21,314 nt of DNA from Echinococcus granulosus (GCF_000524195.1 NW_020170583.1:72321-93634); one strand, 5' to 3'. Positions 1 through 10,740 are shown, counted from the stretch's first letter. Notes: generated by a model not told the origin, from the sequence alone. Numbers and translations: made by a program.

Positions 1-3000
1 GATACAACTTTCAGATGGAGACCTTCTACTAGTGTCTGCGCTTCCTTCGAATGGGTGGATCTACCTAGAACTGATTTCACGCACGTCCACAGCATAGCAA
101 TGGGGAAGGAAAAGTCGCCTTAATTGAGGCAAAGATGGCCAATGATGGTAAAATCACAACCCGTAAACGATCATTTAGTCAGTTTCTTGATTTTGTGCAT
201 ATATTTTAGCTACCTTATTGAGTATAAAGGACAATAATTCCACCATTTTATCATTGACGATATGCCAATGGGCAAAGATGGCTAATCCAGGCCTCTCAGG
301 TCATTCGAATGCACCTGTGTCGAAGGCGCATGTGGAACGAATCACGATCCATTGTACTGGACTTAGTGCCGATAATGCTGTCTTCATTGAATCCATTACC
401 GTTTTACACAAACTACCAGGAAACAAAAACATTTTTTCATCCCTCTGGAGGTGATGCACGTCCTCGGGATGTGCGACTTGAAGTTCAATTGGGGGGTAGT
501 GAAGGGGATTTGAAAATTGATCTGGTTGGTTTTTTTCGCAGCATTTGAGAATCAGAATTATTTGTAATAAGTTGAGGTGCTACGACGAACATTTAAAAGT
601 GAATTACCACGCGCCATATTAAGTTGATATTCAGCTGATACGGCTTTGCACCAGTTTTACCCGTAGGCACTGTAAATGACGTGTACTTGTCTTTCTTTTG
701 CTCCTACAACATTCTACCCACGTCTCACCCTTCCAGCCTTTCCTCACTTTAACACATAGGCGGGTAATGAGTTAGACATCGTCTAAATAGACAGGAACTT
801 CCACTACCTTTTGGATGGGCCGAAGATGCTGTAGACCGAACGAAAACATGCAATGTCTCACTCGCTAATGTTACAACTTTTTAAAGCAAATCTGGTTTTT
901 GAGAACTGGTTCTCCTCAACCTTTGCTTCATTTCATCTAAAGTCATTACGAAGACCGGAGAAATTCCAATTGGACTGCTTTAATCTACACGAACTTTCAT
1001 GGTCATTAATACTCCAGTGATTGTCTGGTTTAATATCGCCGATTACTCATAACTTAAATGTCAGTTGTTTGCCTAAATCCAAATTTTGGTAAGGGTACAG
1101 CTGAAGTTCTCCTCAAATGTAACTTATCAGGGTAAACTCAGCTTTGAGGCATGCCAGTGGGTCCCAGTCTTACCGTAAGCTGTTTATATATAACGATGAT
1201 GTACGGGTATTATATCTGCTTTCTTCTTTAGGCAAGTTTTCAATCATGGCAGCTATCCATAAAAAAATGATTTGAATGTCTAAAAAGCAAGTTTGTCATC
1301 GCTCTGCTATAAATTTCTCCAGCAAAATATTTGCCTGCTTGTATCACTGCACGAAATTTGTAAAAGGTATATTTATTCGCCCTGCAAAGATCACCTTTGT
1401 GGTTATGCAAGCATAAGTCATGATAGAATTCCTCAGTTGGATAATTTTGTTTAGATTAATATTTATTCGATAGGGCGCAATTTCATGCGGACCTGCCGAA
1501 TCCTGTGTGTAAGATTAACCTATCATTAGTTGGATAGCCCTCTTCATTTAGAAGGACGGCCGCACAAATCAGTGTACCCTGGCCCACCTGTAGAGTATGC
1601 CTGCGATTCAGCTCCAACACAGGCAACATGGATCCATGGATTGAAGAGATCCAAAGCGTTTACACTAATAAAACGGCATGGTGTTATGGGGTTGTCTTGC
1701 ACGGTTATAAATGGAGAATATACCACTTACCTAGCCCTAATAGCAGGAGCACATACTGAGTGCGGGCTGGCATCTACATTATTAATCATAAAACTGGGAA
1801 AATGTGGCTTTGAGTGTGTGCACTCGGCACCGATCACATCGTCGCAGCGATTGGTGGTATAACTAAGATAGTTTGAGATCCCTACATGAAAATGAATGTA
1901 AAGAAAACTATCACCAGTGCTCTGAACACCCTTTGCAGCGGGTTTGTCTTCATACATTAATGACATTCTAGTCTGATCTAGAGTAAAAAACCGTGTCTTT
2001 GACATGGTACAATCACTGGCCATCCGGTTTTGACGTACACCCTGCTCCTCCCCTCAGTGCTAGTACGTATATGTTGGAAATGAAGGCATCTGTACTGAAT
2101 TTGTTTGCCTTTTGCTAATCTTGTCGGTACTTCTATAGGTTCCGTCCCATACCCAGATAAATCTCAAATCATATTGGACAAGAACGCAATTTTTTCAAGA
2201 GAAGTTGATGTTATAGAGCAATCCATCCTACTCCAGTAGGCGCAAGTTTGGAAAACTCCTCTGCATGATTACGCTTTGTGAGAGCCTGGGCACAAGAACG
2301 TTTGCTATGTCCAATTCTCTCCTTTAAACTAAGCAGTCTATTGGAAGGAGACCCACTTCTTCCACATCTAGACGAAATCGCAATATCCACCACACAAATG
2401 CCAGTGACCAGACAACGCCAACTTCTCTCTGCTGGCACTTTGGCATCTGGGACCATGTCACGTATTTCCCCTACTTATAGCCCAGGTATAGCCAATGCAA
2501 AACGGTCCTGCTGATCCCATATATCCGACTCCAGTAGAGATACACTCATCTTGATCCATGTCTTCCAGGATACGCCCACGGCAACCCAAGATATTTACCA
2601 TTGTAATCCTTCCTGTCTGCCTAGTGCGATCATACCTAGACAACCCCTCATATTTTACCACCGTATTGTAACACTGACTCGGCACTTCATCAGCTCAACA
2701 GACGAGAAGAGAAGGAAAAATTAGGAAAAAAATAATGGGATGAGAAGGAAAGAAAGCAGAAAAGCATTGGCAGGATCAGCAGCTGCAGCGAAACGAATCT
2801 TTTATACCTTAACTTGTTTACTTACCAAAATGATAAAAATTAGTTTTCTTTCTTAGCAAGGTGGATGAACTGGAACAACTCTGCTTATTTAATTCAGTAA
2901 GCTCCTTGGGTACTGCGTCCAAGCAGGTAGTTAATGAGGATCACTATACCACAGGCTTAGTATAAAGAAGAAGAAATGAACAATCAGGGGAACTAAACCA

Positions 3001-3300
3001 AAGTGCTTATTTGATTAAACTATCTAGAGTATCAACAGTTTTGTGGTAGTAGTTGGTGTAAACATAAAACTAAAACGCTAAATATTTCCTAGTTCATATT
3101 ATATTGTTATTGTTGGAGGGAAATAAAAAGCAAGTAAGTTTCTTTGTACTTTAAGGAGATACAAATTTTTATGAAGCCAAAATTGCTGGGTGACTAAAAT
3201 ACTCGTAAAGTTTCCTAATAGAATTTTCACCAATGGCTTGTTCAAATTTGAAAGAAGTGTAGGCAGGCGTCAGTCTACCAAGTAATATTACCATCTAGTT
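1..3300. other. Unique sequence, no gene recognised
   Basis: This stretch has ordinary base composition with short open frames on both strands. None resembles a known domain, and several overlap one another in opposite frames, as expected by chance. The longest (+ strand 1530-1862, 110 codons) is matched on the - strand by two same-frame ORFs (1544-1726 and 1727-2023) separated by a single stop. That stop lies in a good donor-like AG|GTAAGT, so a - strand exon ending near 1730 is conceivable, but I recognise no protein there. No tRNA-like, rRNA-like or tandem-repeat structure was seen. Confidence 0.5.
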
Positions 3301-3312
3301 TAAAATGATAAG

Positions 3313-3760
3313 CTTATACTGGCCCCTGGGCAAGCGAAACCAACAAGTCCCAAGGAGGAGATCAAAGAGGAGAAGGAGGAAAAGATCTACACTGAATCCC
3401 ATAAAAACATGTTGCTGTGTAAGCCTTCCGTGCCACACTATAAAACGTGCCTTTCTCTGTCTATATTCCTTTATAACAGGTATGGACTTCGTCAAATGCC
3501 TCAAGAGCAGCAACTGTCAATCTCTAGTTCTGAATGCAACGACGAAAACTGAGCCTATCCTGTGAGTACCTCACTATGCTAAACTTAAGGAGATACTTAC
3601 AAAATAATTCCTCGTTGCTTAAATATTCAAGAGAAATCGTGGCATCTGCTAAACACATTCGCTCCACATGTCAGACATTAATCAAGGTTTGACTTGCAAT
3701 GAGAAACGGCTTGTGTTTTCCTAGGCTGGATGAAGGCACATCAAACATCTTTCACTAATT
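3313..3760 (+). CDS. Possible three-exon gene of unknown function (weak)
   Basis: Three segments can be joined in phase with good splice signals. Exon a ends at 3418 before GTAAGC and reads as a Lys/Glu-rich stretch (…PKEEIKEEKEEKIY…) ending in phase 1. Exon b (3480-3561) follows a pyrimidine-rich tract ending in AACAG, reads …MDFVKCLKSSNCQSL…, and ends before GTGAGT in phase 2. Exon c starts at 3725 after TTTTCCTAG and stops after about ten codons. The introns would be 61 and 163 bp. The start of exon a is not determined; position 3313 is only a guess after an AG. I recognise no domain and the Glu/Lys tract is low complexity. Splice-like signals also arise by chance, so this is a hypothesis based on signals and phase only. 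Confidence 0.18.
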
Positions 3761-4646
3761 CCACAATACGCCACAATTTATACTCACAGGACCACATACC
3801 GGTGGTCAAGCTACAGCTTTTCCTACCATCAGTCCCGCTTCCTACCCCATGTTGTTGGGTACATCTCAATGGCGTGCCAAAAAGTCAACTAAAAGATATT
3901 CAACTGTCCGGACAAATGCCTTGATCTTATTGGTCTACCCAATGCACAGCCACCTTGCTTAAATGTGACCTGTGAGATTCGCACTTTAGAACTAAAGTAA
4001 ATGGAGAGAGATAGAAAAACACTCTCGCCCCACATTTCGAAGATGCGCTAACCCTTTCTTGGCATTGACCAGGTCCCGTAGTCATGGAAAGCAGAACAGA
4101 CGGCAGAGTGCTATGTGATTGGAGTAGAGCCAGAGCTATCTAGGCTACTGATCGGCTTCTGTGAACAACGTTTGTATCATCAAAGGATGGCATTAAGAAG
4201 TCTACTAGCCGATTTAATAGATCAATGAAAAAAATTTACTTTTTCCCTTTTATCCCCAGCATTAAAGAGTATAGATAACAAAGGTGTGACTCTTTCGTTT
4301 GCTAACACCCCTCCTTTTCACTGGTTTTATAATAGCTTCGCCATTCTATCCATCAGATTATTTCCATGCTAATCCACCAGCATAAAATCACCGCGACCTC
4401 GAACTCTTGTTGCAGCCACTTTTACCCGCATGCCATTACAAATGTGAGCATGGGACTTGGTATTTGCTGTTTCACAAGTTGTTAAAACCTGCGCGAGGAG
4501 CTTGTTTCGGTAGCATTTTTGATTGGTTTAAAAAGTTGGCCTGATTATCCAACCGAACAGAAAATTTGAATTATTTTGTCACTTTGTCAGGTAATAGTGA
4601 ATAAGATAAATTAGGTGAATAACTTAAATAATTAGCAAAAGTTAAA

Positions 4647-4826
4647 ATGAAAAATATATTGTGCTCTGTGTTTCTGCTTATGTATTGTGTAACAGAGCCC
4701 ATCCTTAGGTACGCAGGCCTAATCTACAGAGGGAATTATGCAAGTGCGTTTACCGGAATTGTGGAAAGAACAGGGGCAACCATTGCCAGAACAGACTTAA
4801 CAAGTGTGCTACAAGCAGAGCATTGA
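4647..4826 (+). CDS. Small ORF with signal-peptide-like N-terminus (weak)
   Basis: An ATG at 4647 opens 59 codons. The protein begins MKNILCSVFLLMYC, one lysine followed by a hydrophobic run of about 12 residues, which is the layout of a secretion signal. The rest (about 40 residues) is mixed polar and has no cysteine after the signal region, so it does not look like a disulfide-rich peptide. The sequence CTTAG|GTACGC at about 4706 could be a splice donor, in which case only the signal exon would be real. A + strand frame just downstream (about 4870-5040) reads a Cys-rich tail ending …CYACKCHGGSLGCN…, but I could not join it in phase. No family recognised; chance is a serious alternative. Confidence 0.2.
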   Translation: MKNILCSVFLLMYCVTEPILRYAGLIYRGNYASAFTGIVERTGATIARTDLTSVLQAEH

Positions 4827-5041
4827 CAATGAAACCCACTGTTAAAGCAACTACCGTGTCTGTGATTAACTTCGGAGAGGCAATTGCCATTAATTCTGCC
4901 ACCCGGAGAACAGGGTCCACTATCGGTGCACATGTACCAGTGTACCAGCAACTGCTACGCTTGCAAGTGTCACGGGGGCAGTCTCGGCTGCAATATTCAC
5001 AAAACCCTCAGAAACCGCAACAATTAAGGGAGGACAATTAA

Positions 5042-7554
5042 TAAGGATAAAAAAACTTTGTTAACTTGACATGTTGATCAACACGAAATGTGCCCCACTT
5101 GGAACATTTTAGCAGTCATTTCGATGACATTTTATCTCAAAATTGTCCCTTTCACTTGACCTAATCTTGTCTGGTACCTGTGGTTTCCCATGGAGACCAT
5201 GCAAAAGCTTCCCCCAAACAAATAATTTCATTAAATCGACTGTCATGAACCGCAGTTTCAGCCCCTAAGTTGTGTAAATATACTTATTATGTGTCTGACT
5301 GTGAAGGAAATCTTTTGTCTTTCAGTGCTGCGGGGCTGTAATTTTGCGTTAATAATTAGTATTACGAGGACTTCAATAAACCACCAAAGAGCAAGGCATG
5401 ATCCTTTTAAAATAAGGTAATAGTTTAATAGATTAACTTCATGAAATAGTTTTGAGGCATAAAATAGAGGGATATAAAAGTTGGCACATTTATGTTACCA
5501 CTTCATTTAAACCATGTGCGGGAGTGCAAGCCTTTTATGATGGTTCAGGAGGTAATGGAGCCTCTTTTCAATTTTGCATTTGCCTGAATGATCTTGCTTA
5601 CTACTTCCGTGTGTGACTGACTGGTGCCAATAAGAATGACAATGTGAAATGATGATACGAAGGCCAAGGTAGCAGTTCCTACTGCATTTTACTTTAAAGG
5701 TGAAGGGTCCGTTTACTGATGGGCTTTGCGTTGTGAGGTCTTAGGTTTTCCAATAAGAAGAGAATCTTCTTCAAATTAACCGAAAGCCATGGCTGTTTTG
5801 GAGAAGGAAGTCCTACCTGCCCACCTTCCATACGCTTCTACCGGATAGAATTCAATTAAATTCGTTATTGAGGCTTTAATGGGTGAAGAGTTCTGCCCAC
5901 AGCGCGTTGCACACACATAAAAGGCTTAGTTTTCTGATGATGTTACGGTACAATTCTACGACCCGAAAGCTGCGATAGTAATGAGTGGACACTTTTAGAC
6001 CAACTAATGCTAACAGCTACTACCCATTAGAAGTCAAAAGGTCAGCAAATATGCCTACTTAAACTTAAATTAATTGAAAATAAGTTTGGAACTCTACTTG
6101 GTAGCTTTCCTTCGGTGGAGATGCAAACTAAATCACTAACTTACTACCTTTCGACCTTACCGAGAGCTACTGACGCACTGGTGTCCTTTTCTTTCTCCCA
6201 AGTCAGTCTTGCAAACCAGTAAAATTAACTCGTCTACTTTGTGATGAACCCTTTCAGCCATTGGACTGTAATTTTTGGGTTATGCGATATTGGGGAGGGT
6301 AGTTGTAACAGCCTAGAACATTGGTTCTTCTCCTTTTTACTACAATAGGAGCATCGCTGAACTGCCACAGTTTGACCTCTAACCCATTGTCACAACTAGT
6401 GTGCTCCTACAACAGCCCAAATTACACTTGAAGATAGTAGTAAAGCCTCAAATTTTTAAGCCTTTATCTTGATGAACTATTTTTCTAAACATCGCTTATA
6501 TTGGAAATAGATAAAAGGGCTCCGTGAAGGCAACTGCAGATCATTTCCTTAACTTTTGAAGAGGGCCAATTAAGTTGTACCTTTGGAATGAAGTGGTGAA
6601 TTCTTGTGAGATCAAATGAAGTAGTGTCGTCATCAGATTATTAATTGCACAAAGTCCAGGGTGTTTTTTCCCAGACTCCTATTTACGACCTACTTTATTT
6701 GCTTTTCCTAACTTAGTGTTTAAATTTCATCTGATCAAAGCAATGTAGGGGAAGAGGGGTAGATGGGTAATGCGGGAAAATACGCATTAATAGACGTTAT
6801 TGGGCAATAATTACAACAACGAATATTGAGTCATTAGGGCTTGACATTTATGACTAGACATTAATCACACGTGCTATAGTCAATTCCCCATCTTTAACAT
6901 GACCACTTTTGACACGATGGAGGTGGTTATATCAGTATTTGAGAAGAAGGAAGATGTCTATAAATAATGTAATTTACACACGCAAACTATTCACCCTAAA
7001 GACAATATTATGCATTTATCTTCACTTCATGCATTAAAACTATTCATCTTCCACCTACAAAGTTGAGTGGCAAAGCAGTTGTTAAGACCCCATTGTACCA
7101 CTACACCTCCTTTCTGAAAGATACAAGTCAGTTCGAGGCGTCAAAATACTACAGCTGTAATCACACAGTTATCAAATTATACGTCAAGGTTGAAAAAAGT
7201 AAGTCGACTTTGTGGGTGTGCAAACTATTTCTAATATACACGATTGATGAACAGGTTGTCATACTTGGCAACTTTAAGCAGATATTTCGTAGATTACATC
7301 TCCGCCATTCCACAACTCCGTCTCCGTTGTGCCTCTGAATGCACTAAATATGGGACGTCGATATGATTCCATGCAGACTTCTGCAAAATCTAGGCAAATT
7401 TACTTCCTGTTCGCATAGTAACGCTTATCCGTGCCTGCTGCCAAGATTAGATAGCACCATCGGAGAATGGCGTTGAATCGAAGTAAATGTAGAGCACCTA
7501 CGCAATGCCTACTTAACTGTGTCAAGTTGAGTGGCCTGTTCGTAACTTGCTGTG
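5042..7554. other. Unique sequence, no gene recognised
   Basis: There is no convincing coding region. The longest open stretch (+ strand, about 6997-7338) has no recognisable domain and no clear start. This region lies downstream of the RNF10-like gene, so its 3' UTR may extend into it. An AATAAA on the - strand near 6692-6697 is the first canonical polyadenylation hexamer I noticed, but it is about 860 bp past the inferred stop and may be unrelated. Confidence 0.4.
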
Positions 7555-7638
7555 CTAAGGGCGTTTGGGTAGCTGGTCCTGAAGACGCTTTCGCAGCAGC
7601 GGAGTTGTGAAAAGGGCCTGCGAACCCGAAGGCAGAGT
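7555..7638 (-). CDS. Candidate terminal exon of the RNF10-like gene
   Basis: The acceptor is a long pyrimidine tract ending TTTGGATAG. In the required phase 0 it reads 27 codons to a TAG, ending in a basic tail, with …ALFTTPLLRKR… reminiscent of the 'LLFSTS…' C-terminus of RNF10. The intron would be 364 bp. A second frame over the same bases is also open for longer, so the choice rests on phase and a short resemblance. Confidence 0.35.
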   Translation of the reverse strand, partial: TLPSGSQALFTTPLLRKRLQDQLPKRP

Positions 7639-9385
7639 CTATCCAAAGGAAAAAACAGGGACATAGACGCGTTTTTATTCCAGTTTAAATTGCATTTACC
7701 AAAAGCGAAACAAGAACAAACGACTTGACCACTTGAACCAAAAAAATGCAAACAAGACTAGTTGAAGACATGGAATTACGGAACAAAAAAACTAACTAAC
7801 TAAATCAAGTGTGTGATGACTATTACCAATATTCCCTTTGCTTGAAATAGCATGCTGATAAAGAGGAGTCCATTGAGAGGCTCAAACACACAGGCGGCAA
7901 AATTGGAAAAAAAATAGAACTCTGAATAGGGATGGATGTAAGCAAGTGGAAAAAGTGAGATAAGGAGCATGACAAAGTAATGAGTAAAGAAAGAGGGCTT
8001 ACAATGATGTGCCAATGAATGGGTTTCTGCGCAGGAGATTCTTGAATGGAGCTGCCTTCAAGGGGCGACCGCATGTCTGCGTGAGGGAGAGAGAATAACT
8101 CGTCCACGAAGTAAATATCGGTTCGTTTTAAATCAAGAGCTAAAATGACGAAGTCAGGTAAAGTTCAGTAATCGAAGGCTTTCAGGAAAAGATAAACGCC
8201 AGCAAATAAAAAACCGACTTTCGCATCGCCATGATGAGGGCAGAGTAGGGCGAAGGAATCATAAGAATGCCACAGACTTACATAATTTGTCATTGATATC
8301 ATAACCGACTGCATCCACGATGTCCATATGACCCAAAGACATTTCGGCCATTAGCCTTTCATATTCTCTTCGGAAGTAGGTGTTTTCATTGAGAGCTGAG
8401 AAACCGAAATCCAGTATTACGAAGTAGAAGGTGTGACCAAGTGGCAGGTGGCGCAGTGGTCGAATCACGTCACGTAAAATCTATTCAAAAGTGAATGAAT
8501 CATCCATAAAAACAATAGGGCATAGACACTAGTAAAGATGAATAAGTTAATTTCTCATGATATCACTACATACCAAATCCATGGTAAAGCGCTTAACAGC
8601 AACCACCCTTCCAGAAACCGTTTTGGGCATCTTTGATTCGCCGTACAGAGTCAAAAGACATCTTCTATTAATAGCATGAAGGAATATATCATGACTATGT
8701 AGCTCTAAAACAAAATAATTTGAAGAAAAATCGTACCGAGGTAATATTTTCGAGTGGTGGGGCCAAAGCCGTTTCTGATATCTTGTATTAAACATTCTAG
8801 CTGTTGTCGAAGACTACACAATATCTCTCTTGCCACCATCAGTGTGATGCTTTGACTTCCCGCACTTCGTCGTTCTAATATGTATTTCTTCGTTAAGGCA
8901 ATATCTTTCCGAATGAGATGCAAAAAATTTCTTTTCTTCGCCTTTACCAAATGCGAATGATATTTTGCAGTCCAGATATCCAATACATATGAGTTTACCA
9001 TCCTTTTGTCCCTGCGCATAAACTGAAACTTCATAAGGTCACCAACTTTCGGAGTGTATGCCTGAAAGGTACTAACTCTAAATAAAGACAGGTAAGCTGA
9101 CCAACTACTTGTCTCACCTTCTGAGATCTACTATTTTCAGAGGTCGGCCACAGCTTGGGCACGTCTCGACACGCTCATCGTGGTCGAACGCAATGCGAAT
9201 CCAGATACACGGATAGCAGTACACATGCCCACACGGAGCTATTCGAGGTAGAAATGGTCGTTGACAGCAACTGGCACACAATGATGGAGTCTGACAATGC
9301 AACTCCACTTTGATGACATCATGCCAATCGATGTCGTCCATTTGACAGCTCCTAACAGCTGAGAGGCACGCCATGATCAGCTGAT
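7555..9385 (-). CDS. RNF10: RNF10-like RING-finger E3 ubiquitin ligase, 3' part (5-6 exons)
   Basis: In animals RNF10 is a RING E3 ligase known for ubiquitinating small-subunit ribosomal proteins. Joining exons 9385-9118, 9071-8737, 8704-8574, 8480-8282, 8139-8003 and probably 7638-7555 gives one open frame of about 384 codons. The blocks appear in the order seen in RNF10: an acidic …DDIDW… segment, a C3HC4 RING (CASC-x11-CGH-x2-C-x2-C-x15-CPSC), a basic helical segment, a …DIFLHAINRRCLLTLYG block, and …RHLPLGHTFYFVILDF matching the RNF10 'CHLPL' region. Every junction is GT-AG and in phase. The protein is much shorter than vertebrate RNF10 (about 800 aa); the long acidic linker between the helical segment and the FLH block is absent. 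The N-terminal exons (about 200 residues in RNF10) were not found. Domain identity rests on remembered family motifs. The gene itself is convincing; the exact orthology is inferred. Confidence 0.85.
8003..8139 (-). CDS. RNF10-like exon: low-complexity C-terminal region
   Basis: This 137-bp exon has acceptor CGTCATTTTAG. Its first two bases complete a Ser codon in phase with the previous exon, and it reads LDLKRTDIYFVDELFSLPHA… through a Ser/Pro-rich stretch to a GTAAGC donor in phase 0. The intron before it is 142 bp. The support is phase plus splice sites; the sequence itself is not conserved enough to place by motif. Confidence 0.6.
8282..8480 (-). CDS. RNF10-like exon: RHLPL block
   Basis: This 199-bp exon has acceptor TTGAATAG and starts in phase 0 at ILRDVIRPLRHLPLGHTFYF, matching the RNF10 'Y-L-C-HLPL-x-C-E-F' region. 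It continues …VILDFGFSALNENTY… and a short charged segment, then ends in phase 1 at a near-perfect donor, TTAT|GTAAGT. The intron before it is 93 bp. Confidence 0.82.
8574..8704 (-). CDS. RNF10-like exon: FLH / C-L-x2-YG block
   Basis: This 131-bp exon encodes 43 full codons, beginning LHSHDIFLHAINRRC and ending RFTMDL. It matches the strongest post-RING signature of RNF10 (…FLHPVNVRCL…YG…). The donor is TTG|GTATGT in phase 0. Confidence 0.82.
8705..8736 (-). other. 32-bp mini-intron
   Basis: The sequence begins GTACGATTTTTCTTC and ends TTTTGTTTTAG. Removing it joins CTC-G to AG-CTA, giving …KYYLELHSHDIFLH…, which restores the frame and brings a 'YY-x(4-6)-…FLH' block together as in RNF10. 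Pseudogene copy 3 keeps the equivalent intron (16,583-16,616, 34 bp, GTATGC…TATAG), which supports it being a true old intron rather than a frameshift. Confidence 0.75.
8737..9071 (-). CDS. RNF10-like exon: basic helical segment
   Basis: This 335-bp exon reads …VGDLMKFQFMRRDKR… and continues through a Lys/Arg-rich, helix-prone segment (…AREILCSLRQQLECLIQ…). These match the 'VGD…MQLMKRE' and helical region after the RING of RNF10. It ends in phase 1 at …RKYYL. Read without splicing, the frame stops at 8705, inside the next intron. Decayed versions of this exon follow RING copies 2 and 3. Confidence 0.8.
9072..9117 (-). other. 46-bp intron
   Basis: The intron runs GTGAGA…AGTTAG. Joining AG| to |T gives a Ser codon in a stretch (…DLRS…) that matches the RNF10 '…DLKS…' following the RING. 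A competing acceptor, TTTCAG ending at 9062, would break the frame. The same donor and part of the intron are conserved in both downstream copies. Confidence 0.75.
9118..9385 (-). CDS. RNF10-like exon: RING finger (copy 1, intact)
   Basis: This 268-bp exon has acceptor TTTGTCTTTTCCACAG and donor AAG|GTGAGA. It starts with two bases completing a codon, reads QLIMACLSAVRSCQMDDIDW…, and ends in phase 2. It holds all eight zinc ligands: CASC, C and H of CGH, C and C of CYPC, and CPSC. An internal ATG lies four codons in, but the frame stays open to the acceptor and RNF10 proteins have sequence before this block, so I treat the ATG as internal. Two further copies of the exon lie upstream at 12,701-12,965 and 16,981-17,245. 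Confidence 0.9.
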
Positions 9386-9389
9386 CTGT

Positions 9390-9828
9390 GGAAAAGACAA
9401 ATGTACCTCCAAGGAAAAAGCTATGTGATAAAAATGCATTTAGTCAAATTAAAATATTTAAAGTTTACATGGATAATTTCTGTAGCAGTATATTATTTTT
9501 AAAAAAGAAATAATTTTTTGAAAACTATTCACCAAAAAATATTGTATATTCTGGAAATTTTATAAAGACTGCGTAAGATCCTAAAAGGAGAGGAGAAAAT
9601 TTAAATAAAAATAAATTCACTACCACACTTGCATATGAGTGATTTCTGTGGATAAAAAAATCCAAACACGTGCGCATACCTGCATGCACAATTAGGAAAA
9701 CAAAATTTTCACACTTGTGTAAATTTAGTTTTGCACTATGCTTCACTTTTGCAAAATGCACAAATTCTATACCCATATATATAGGAATTTAGTAATATAA
9801 AGTGAAGTCAGACTGATGCACACCTATA
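9390..9828. repeat. AT-rich intronic sequence with minisatellite-like pieces
   Basis: Sequence upstream of the RING acceptor is AT-rich and carries words shared with the minisatellite further on (for example ATGCACA and CAAAATGCA). No exon was recognised. An open - strand frame at 9525-9776 is AT-rich and has no domain character. Confidence 0.45.
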
Positions 9829-10020
9829 TGCACCATCCCAACAATTTTCTGAATGCTAAGGAAGGCACGATAGTTAAGGTAGAATGCATATATTTGACGC
9901 GGAAGTGGATAGTGCCACTGTTTCTGCTCGAAGGCTGCCCACCCTGCGAAGGAATAATAGTGGAGGCTCTAATTTACAATTTGCTACATCGGGGGTCATC
10001 CAAACAAGCAACGTATTACA
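9829..10020 (-). mobile_element. LTR copy A1 (192 bp)
   Basis: On the - strand it starts TGTAATACG, and its last bases align with the CGTCCCGAGA…TGTA terminus of copies A2 and A3, although its own terminus is degraded to TGCACC on the + strand. A purine-rich run (AAAAGAGAGAG) lies just before its 5' end, in the place of a polypurine tract, making it the 3' LTR of a short element with B1. It is the most diverged of the five copies. Confidence 0.6.
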
Positions 10021-10740
10021 AAGTCCACTCTCTCTTTTGAACACCGTCCTGGGCGCACGCCTTGGTCAACCTCCTGAGCCGGCCATCACGGAGTAATTAG
10101 TACCGTAAGGGAATATTCAGGAGCCACATTTTGGCAGTCATTACATGCCCACGCAACTAAGGAAATACTTGACTGCAAAGCCACTGATTCTTTGAAAAAT
10201 ATCAACTTCCCCTGGGATTTTGTACCTAATAAAACTAGATTTGGAGATTGGCGTGTTTACTGCCAATCATGCTCGTCTGGAGCCTATTTTAGGAGCACTA
10301 GATCTAAAGCAGAGTCATGTAACAAAAGACGGGATTAAACATGGTTGCTTGGGAACAGGCATTTGCGCCCATACTTTTTTGCCATATTGTCCTCACCTCA
10401 CAGCTGCCTAGCTTATTCTGTCTGGGTTCTACCCAGTCAATAGAGAAGTAGAGGATGTGTCGCATGTTTATGTATTTGACATGTCAGTGCGAGTTCGGTA
10501 AGCAACTCCGCAACGAAATTTTTTCCAAATGATCCACAACTGACGTCGCTTTCCTGTAAAACACGAGAATGAGGCAGTTGGGGTTGTAGACGTCCTTTTT
10601 AGCCCCTCCATTAAGACTGGCCGGTGATTCTCCCATCCGCAGCACATAAACTTTCCCACCTTTTATTGATGTTTATCATCCAGCAGTAGAAATCAGAATT
10701 TATTAAATTTAAGATCCAGTTTACATTCCACTGCCACCAA
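10021..10740 (-). mobile_element. Short internal region between LTRs B1 and A1
   Basis: These 720 bp lie between two same-orientation LTRs. Next to B1 the sequence TGGTGGCAG sits where a primer-binding site would be (tRNA not assigned), and a similar TGGCGGCAG follows B2. A purine-rich run adjoins A1. No gag, protease, reverse transcriptase or integrase reading was recognised, so this is a heavily deleted or non-autonomous element. Confidence 0.45.

Noticed and set aside
1530..2023. Overlapping long ORFs on both strands (110 codons +; 98 and 60 codons -)
   Set aside because: No recognisable domain on either strand. The - strand pair is separated by one stop at a donor-like GTAAGT, which kept it as a note only.
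4736..4951. Cys-rich 71-codon - strand ORF
   Set aside because: Frames on both strands are open over the same bases, and the + strand one has the better start, so the Cys content is probably a by-product.
6997..7338. Open + strand frame of about 110 codons
   Set aside because: It has no ATG near its start, no splice support and no domain character.
10468..10659. 63-codon - strand ORF in the element leader, beginning MGKFMCCGWENHRP
   Set aside because: The Cys pair suggested a zinc knuckle, but the spacing does not fit CCHC and no neighbouring gag features are present.
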